The notes beneath the pieces were generated by a model. The model worked only from the letters and a program-made list of their open reading frames with translations, did no database searches and was not told the DNA's origin. From Cupriavidus sp. UYMMa02A (GTDB lineage: Bacteria > Pseudomonadota > Gammaproteobacteria > Burkholderiales > Burkholderiaceae): DNA of 64,000 bases. The position numbers and the translations under genes were made by a program. Location of the stretch: assembly GCA_001725945.1 (NCBI GenBank), contig LRMT01000218.1:1-64000 (forward strand). Direction: 5' to 3'. Below are positions 60,069 through 64,000 of this stretch, in pieces. Positions within the stretch are counted from its first letter, which is position 1. Each line of letters starts with the position of its first letter.

Positions 60069-60901
60069 ATGAGCGCCAGCAGCACCGATCGCATCATTGT
60101 GACCATCGAGGACGGCGTCGCCGACGTCCGGCTCAATCGCGCGGACAAGATGAACGCGCTCGACCCCGCCATGTTCGACGCGCTGATCGCCACTGGCGAG
60201 CAGTTGAAGCAAACCCCTGACCTGCGCGCGGTGGTGCTGTCGGGCGAAGGCCGCGCGTTCTGCGCGGGCCTCGACATGGAAAGCATGGCCGGCATGCTCG
60301 GCAACGGCGCGGGGGGCGACCCCGGCATCCGCCCGGGTCGTCTTGCGCGCGCGCGCACGGCATCTCCAACCGCCCGCAGTACGCGTGCATGGTTTGGCGC
60401 GAGCTGCCGGTGCCGGTGTTCGCCGCCGTGCACGGCGTGGCGTTCGGCGGCGGCCTGCAGGTCGCGCTGGGCGCGGACGTGCGCTTCGTCACGGCCGACA
60501 CGAAGCTCTCGATCATGGAGATCAAGTGGGGCCTGGTGCCCGACATGGCCGGCATGGTGCTGACGCGTGGGCTCGTGCGTCCGGACCTGCTGCGCGAGCT
60601 GATCTACACGGGACGCATCGTCACCGGTACCGAAGCGTGCGAACTCGGCCTGGCCACGCGCGTCGTCGACGATCCGCGCGCCACCGCACTCGAAGCCGCA
60701 CGCCAGGTCGCGCAGAAGAACCCCGATGCCGTCCGCGCTGCCAAGCGGCTGATGAAAGTGGTGGAGGACGGCGACGATGCTGCCATCCTGATGGCGGAAT
60801 CGGTCGAGCAGGACAAGCTGGTGGGATCGCCGAATCAGCGCGAGGCGGTGCGCGCGAACCTGGAAAAGCGCGCGCCGAAGTTTGAGGCAGCGCGAGATTG
60901 A
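60069..60901 (+). CDS. Crotonase-family protein (enoyl-CoA hydratase-like), one frameshift
   Basis: About 277 residues. VADVRLNRADKMNALDPAMF, LSGEGRAFCAGLDMESMAGM and AVHGVAFGGGLQVALGADVR give the crotonase fold and oxyanion hole. One base is lost near 60345. IKWGLVPDMAGMVLTRGLVR is in the catalytic region but lacks the usual Glu-Gly-Gly triad, so the reaction is unclear. The C-terminus is helical and Lys-rich. Last gene of the acyl-CoA operon, 69 bp after the ligase. Its stop is 30 bp from a palindromic repeat. Confidence 0.87.
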
Positions 60902-60931
60902 GCGATGCGCCTGAACTCACCGCTGACCTGC

Positions 60932-61058
60932 TCCCCTCTCCCGCCTGCGGGAGAGGGGCTGGGGGAGAGGGCCGGAGCATCCACGAAGTGAAGCCCATCG
61001 CATCGAGACACGCCGGCCCTCACCCCCGACCCCTCTCCCACTGCGTGGGAGAGGGGAG
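60932..61058. repeat. Palindromic intergenic repeat, copy 2 (REP-like)
   Basis: Same design as the element at 11137-11247: a left palindrome with CCCCTCTCCCGC and GCGGGAGAGGGG, then GGGGGAGAGGG, and after a ~60-bp centre an inverted right palindrome, CCCCTCTCCCACTGC and GTGGGAGAGGGG. It lies between the convergent crotonase and DUF2784 genes. The centres of the two copies differ, so only the arms are conserved. Confidence 0.8.
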
Positions 61059-61069
61059 GAACCGCACGG

Positions 61070-61450
61070 TCATCGCGACGTGCGTGCCTGCGCCCGTTTT
61101 CGACGCCTCCACCAGACAGCATAGATCCCCACGTTAAGCACCAGCACAAAAGCCCCAATCCATACCTGCACGACAGGCGTCAGCCCAGCCGGATAAATCA
61201 CCGGCAACAAATACCGCTCGACAAACCCGCCTCCATACCCGGCTTCCCCCGCCGCGCGCCGCAACGCATTCTCCAGCGGCGTCAGCGGACAGATCCGCCC
61301 CGACCACTCCACGAATACGCCCCACGCGGCTGCCGGCAGATGCACCCATGCCACGCGCGGCCACCGGAACAGCAGCAGCGCGCCGCCCGCCACGAACGCG
61401 ATGAACAGGAAATGGACCACGACCACCAGGTCAGCCAGCCATCCAGCCAT
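61070..61450 (-). CDS. DUF2784 membrane protein
   Basis: Intact 126-residue protein with four hydrophobic segments: VVVVHFLFIAFVAGGALLLF near the start, WVHLPAAAWGVFVEW, LLPVIYPAGLTP and VWIGAFVLVLNVGIYAVWW. CPLTPLENALRRAAGEAGY is the conserved loop of the DUF2784 family. Function unknown. It is downstream of and on the same strand as a LysR gene. Confidence 0.88.
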   Translation of the reverse strand: MAGWLADLVVVVHFLFIAFVAGGALLLFRWPRVAWVHLPAAAWGVFVEWSGRICPLTPLENALRRAAGEAGYGGGFVERYLLPVIYPAGLTPVVQVWIGAFVLVLNVGIYAVWWRRRKRAQARTSR

Positions 61451-61472
61451 CGCCGCCCTCCTCGCGCGCAGG

Positions 61473-62384
61473 TCAGCTGCGCCCGCTCCAGTAGCCCGGC
61501 TGCGCGAACTGTGCCTTCAGGTGCTCGATAAAGAAGCGGATCTTGGCCGGCACCGGACGCTGCTGCGGGTACACGGCAAGGATGTCGTAATCCGGCAGCG
61601 CGTACTCGTCCAGCACCGTGACCAGTTCGCCGCTCTCGAGCTGCGGCAGGATCTCCCACGTCGAACGCCAGCCCAGGCCCAGGCTTTCGCCAGTCCAGCG
61701 GTGCAGCAGTTCGCCGTCGTTGCAGTCGAGGTTGCCGTTGACGCGCACGGTCACGGTCTTGCCGTTCTGCTGGAAGTACCAGCCGCGCTGCTGGCCGCCC
61801 TGCAGGTTGAAGGCCAGGCAGTTGTGGTGCTCCAGGTCATCGAGCGTCAGCGGCACCCCGTACTTCGCGAAGTACGCGGGTGTGCCGCACACCACGCGCT
61901 TGTTCGTGGCCAGCTTGATCGCGACGAAGTTCGGGTCGATGGCGCCGCCGATGCGAATGCCGACGTCGTACCCTTCGCGCACCAGATCCACCACGCGGTC
62001 GGTCAGGTTGAAGGAGAGCTGCACTTCCGGGTTGGCAGCCAGGAACACCGGCGCATGCGGCGCCACGTGCTTGCGGCCGAACGCGGCCGGGGCCGACACG
62101 ATCAGGTGCCCGGTGGCCTTGTGCTTGCCTTCGGCGATCAGCATTTCGGCGCGGTCCAGGTCGGCCAGCGCCTTCTTGCACTGTTCCATGAACACGGCGC
62201 CCTGCTCGGTCACGACGATGCGGCGCGTCGAGCGGTGCAGCAGCTTGACGCCGATGCGCGCTTCCAGCGCATTGATGCGCCGGCCGATCATCACTGGCGT
62301 GACGTCCTGGGTAAGCGCGGCGGCGGCCATGCTGCCGTGTTCCACCACGGCGATGAAGGCTTCGATTTGTTTGAGCTTGTCCAT
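61473..62384 (-). CDS. LysR-family transcriptional regulator (Pcs/DmlR-like)
   Basis: Intact 303-residue regulator. The helix-turn-helix is FIAVVEHGSMAAAALTQDVT and GRRINALEARIGVKLLHRST. The effector domain starts near residue 90 (HLIVSAPAAFGRKHVAPHAP). It ends LKAQFAQPGYWSGRS. I start at ATG 62384; an in-frame ATG 12 codons upstream adds residues not typical of LysR proteins. Its target is not evident: the nearest upstream gene is another LysR on the same strand. It is separated by 22 bp from the DUF2784 gene. Confidence 0.92.
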   Translation of the reverse strand: MDKLKQIEAFIAVVEHGSMAAAALTQDVTPVMIGRRINALEARIGVKLLHRSTRRIVVTEQGAVFMEQCKKALADLDRAEMLIAEGKHKATGHLIVSAPAAFGRKHVAPHAPVFLAANPEVQLSFNLTDRVVDLVREGYDVGIRIGGAIDPNFVAIKLATNKRVVCGTPAYFAKYGVPLTLDDLEHHNCLAFNLQGGQQRGWYFQQNGKTVTVRVNGNLDCNDGELLHRWTGESLGLGWRSTWEILPQLESGELVTVLDEYALPDYDILAVYPQQRPVPAKIRFFIEHLKAQFAQPGYWSGRS

Positions 62385-62448
62385 AAGGTGTTGCGTCTCC
62401 TGCCCGCCATTGTGCGGCATCGGCGCCGGACTGACACCTTGCCGGCAC

Positions 62449-63399
62449 TTATGTAGCGGATCGGGACTTGCGCATGGCGGCAGTCAACGCGTCCATCTGG
62501 CGGGCACAATGACGCACTTCCCGCACGAATTCCGCGCACACATGCGTCATCAGGTCCACCGAGCGGTAGACCAGGAACACGCGGAAGTCTGGCAGCTCGT
62601 CCAGGATCGGCAACGGGGTCAGCGCGTCGCGTACCAGTTGCAGCGGGCCGCCGGTGCCGAAGAAGACGAAATCCGACCACATGCTGACCAGATCGGTCTT
62701 GGTCGCCAGTTGCAGGCCTAGCAGGTTCGATGCGCTTTGCACCACGCGCTTGGGCATCTCGAGCCGGTGCAGGCGCATCAGGCTCGCGAGCGGGCTGCCG
62801 GCGTCATCGACCGGGTCGAGCACGAGCCAGTCGGCATCGACCAGCGGCCGTAGCCGCCGCGCGCGCCGCAACGGGTGGCCGGTGCGCACGGCCAGCTTCA
62901 TGCCGACCGAGAACAGCGGCTCCCACTGGAACGAGGCCGAGCCAGGACCGCTGTTGGTGGAGATCAATCCCAGGTCCAGCCGCCCTTCGCGCAGCCCTTC
63001 CTGGATCTGCTGCGGGCGCAGCTCGAAACCGCGCAGCGCCACATTGGGAAAGCGCTGGCGGAATGCCGCCATCGCATCGGGCAACGGCCCGCTGGACGCC
63101 ACCGCCGTGAAGCCGATATTGAGTTCGGCCTCGGCATGGCCGCGGATCGACTCGATGTCTTCCAGCGCATGCCGCAGTTCCTGCTCCACCACGCTGGCGC
63201 GCTTGACCAGCGCCACGCCATAGGTGGTCAGGCTCACGCCGCGCACCGAGCGCGACATCAGCGTGACGCCCAGTTCGCGTTCGAGCTCCGCGATCGCCTT
63301 CGACAGTGCCGGCTGCGAGATATGCAGCGCCCGCGACGCCTCGTGGATGCTGCCGTGTTCGGCCACGGCCAGCAGGATGCGCAGTTGTTGCAGCTTCAT
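62449..63399 (-). CDS. LysR-family regulator divergent from an MHS symporter
   Basis: Intact 316-residue regulator. The DNA-binding part is LQQLRILLAVAEHGSIHEAS and HISQPALSKAIAELERELGV. The effector domain follows from about residue 90 (AELNIGFTAVASSGPLPDAM). Tricarboxylate- and aromatic-catabolic regulators share this architecture. It is divergent from the symporter gene at 63736 and probably activates it in response to its substrate, the standard LysR arrangement. Start chosen at ATG 63399, matching the family N-terminus. Confidence 0.92.
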   Translation of the reverse strand: MKLQQLRILLAVAEHGSIHEASRALHISQPALSKAIAELERELGVTLMSRSVRGVSLTTYGVALVKRASVVEQELRHALEDIESIRGHAEAELNIGFTAVASSGPLPDAMAAFRQRFPNVALRGFELRPQQIQEGLREGRLDLGLISTNSGPGSASFQWEPLFSVGMKLAVRTGHPLRRARRLRPLVDADWLVLDPVDDAGSPLASLMRLHRLEMPKRVVQSASNLLGLQLATKTDLVSMWSDFVFFGTGGPLQLVRDALTPLPILDELPDFRVFLVYRSVDLMTHVCAEFVREVRHCARQMDALTAAMRKSRSAT

Positions 63400-63735
63400 C
63401 GGTCTCCCTGTTTCCTGATCGGGGGCCCGCGTGCAGTGCAACGCGCCCCGTTTGCGGGCGTGCGCCGGCCATGCGCGCCACCCGCCGCTTTCCCATCTTC
63501 CCGCGTCGGCTCAGGGTTTCGGCACCGGGATCGGTACTTGTCCCGATATCCATCGCCACCTGGTTATGACGGTGATTCGATTTGGTTATCAATATGAAAA
63601 TATATGATTTTTGTCCTGCCGCGTTTGCCTGAATACTTCATCGCAGCCCAACCCCACGGCCAACGCGGATTCCGATGAACCGGCACGGACAAGACCGGTC
63701 CCGCGCGCCCCCACCCACCAGTTCGTGGAGACCGC
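63400..63735. promoter_or_regulatory. Divergent LysR-symporter promoter region
   Basis: This 336-bp gap contains an AT-rich block at 63560-63615. Within it, TGGTTAT occurs twice 22 bp apart (63561 and 63583), and AAAAT-ATATG-ATTTT (63597-63611) is a short palindrome. These are candidate LysR and RNA-polymerase sites for the divergent pair. No ORF or RNA gene is evident. Confidence 0.5.
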
Positions 63736-64000
63736 ATGAACGACGCTACCCTCGCCGGCAGTCCCGGCACGCTTGCCAAGCCGGCGCGCACCCAGAGCCA
63801 GTTCCGCCTGATCGCCGCCTGTTCGCTCGGCAATGCGCTAGAGATGTTCGACTTCACCGTCTACAGCTTTTTCTCGCTGCTGATCGGCAAGCTGTTCTTC
63901 CCGTCCGACAATCCCTATGGTTCGCTGCTTCTGGCCGTGGCCACGTTCGGCATCGGCTTCGTGATGCGCCCGCTCGGCGGCGTGGTGATCGGCAGCTACG
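63736..64000 (+). CDS. MFS symporter of the MHS family (cut by window end)
   Basis: Only the first 88 residues are visible. The frame begins MNDATLAGSPGTLAKPARTQ, then FRLIAACSLGNALEMFDFTV for TM1, FPSDNPYGSLLLAVATFGIG for the second region and FVMRPLGGVVIGSY, typical of metabolite:H+ symporters (citrate, tricarballylate or alpha-ketoglutarate permeases). Divergent from the LysR gene at 62449. The substrate cannot be fixed from this part. Confidence 0.88.
   Translation, partial: MNDATLAGSPGTLAKPARTQSQFRLIAACSLGNALEMFDFTVYSFFSLLIGKLFFPSDNPYGSLLLAVATFGIGFVMRPLGGVVIGSY

Overview
This is a GC-rich stretch of a betaproteobacterial chromosome. Gene content, protein sequence style and gene order (a general-secretion gspN-D-E-F block, a fused ~1,200-residue indolepyruvate ferredoxin oxidoreductase, a complete sox cluster, a hmu haem cluster, the dolP-diaA-yraN-rsmI block) point to Burkholderiaceae, most likely a Cupriavidus/Ralstonia-type organism. 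That assignment is inference from recognised families, not from a database search.

A technical feature dominates the window. About 34 of the ~60 genes are broken by one to three frameshifts, more than 50 in total. Where the direction can be read, almost all behave as single-base losses, often in short G or C runs or GC dinucleotide runs. Reading frame, domain order and conserved motifs resume exactly after each break. They hit housekeeping genes and accessory genes alike, so I treat them as sequence or assembly errors, not pseudogenes. Each broken gene is annotated as one gene spanning the breaks.

Layout. 1-5816 (+): end of gspN, then gspD, gspE and gspF of a type II secretion system. 5898-7177 (-): NYN nuclease with a LOTUS/OST-HTH domain. 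7522-11113 (+): fused indolepyruvate ferredoxin oxidoreductase. 11137-11247: palindromic repeat. 11276-18909: mixed small enzymes and transporters (HD hydrolase, GFA and VOC proteins, two MFS carriers, LigB dioxygenase, a solitary beta-barrel, tag). 18971-26170 (-): haem uptake operon in the order TonB receptor, HmuY-like lipoprotein, hmuS, hmuT, hmuU, hmuV, with a Fur box in front of the receptor. 26757-29797: CDF metal carrier and MarR regulator divergent from a DHA2 drug exporter. 30265-30340: tRNA-Ala(CGC).

30414-39138 (-): thiosulfate-oxidation cluster, read from high to low coordinates: ArsR-type regulator, soxC, soxD, a cytochrome c, soxY, soxZ, a DsrE-like protein, soxA, soxX, soxW-like thioredoxin, soxB. 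Upstream of it lie an EamA exporter and a flavocytochrome c sulfide dehydrogenase pair (40295-41892). Together these would oxidise sulfide and thiosulfate in the periplasm and pass electrons to c-type cytochromes. 42035-45679: envelope and housekeeping block (dolP, diaA, yraN / rsmI, then rlpA). 45940-51003: MBL hydrolase, exonuclease, arsC, acetyltransferases, azoreductase, AhpD-like protein and a divergent MarR regulator. 51057-56150: M20 peptidase and N-carbamoyl amidohydrolase, divergent from dctA and a GntR regulator. 56646-60901: acyl-CoA metabolism run (SDR, enoyl-CoA isomerase/hydratase, acyl-CoA ligase, second crotonase). 60932-61058: second copy of the palindromic repeat. 61070-64000: DUF2784 protein, two LysR regulators and the start of an MHS-type MFS symporter cut by the window edge.

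I found no CRISPR array, transposase, integrase or rRNA. No obviously new multi-gene system emerged. The most interesting leads are regulatory sites (perfect ArsR, MarR and Fur palindromes), a 0.6 kb intergenic region with five CGTATAC motifs, the HmuY-like protein inside a betaproteobacterial haem operon, and the repeat element found twice between convergent genes.
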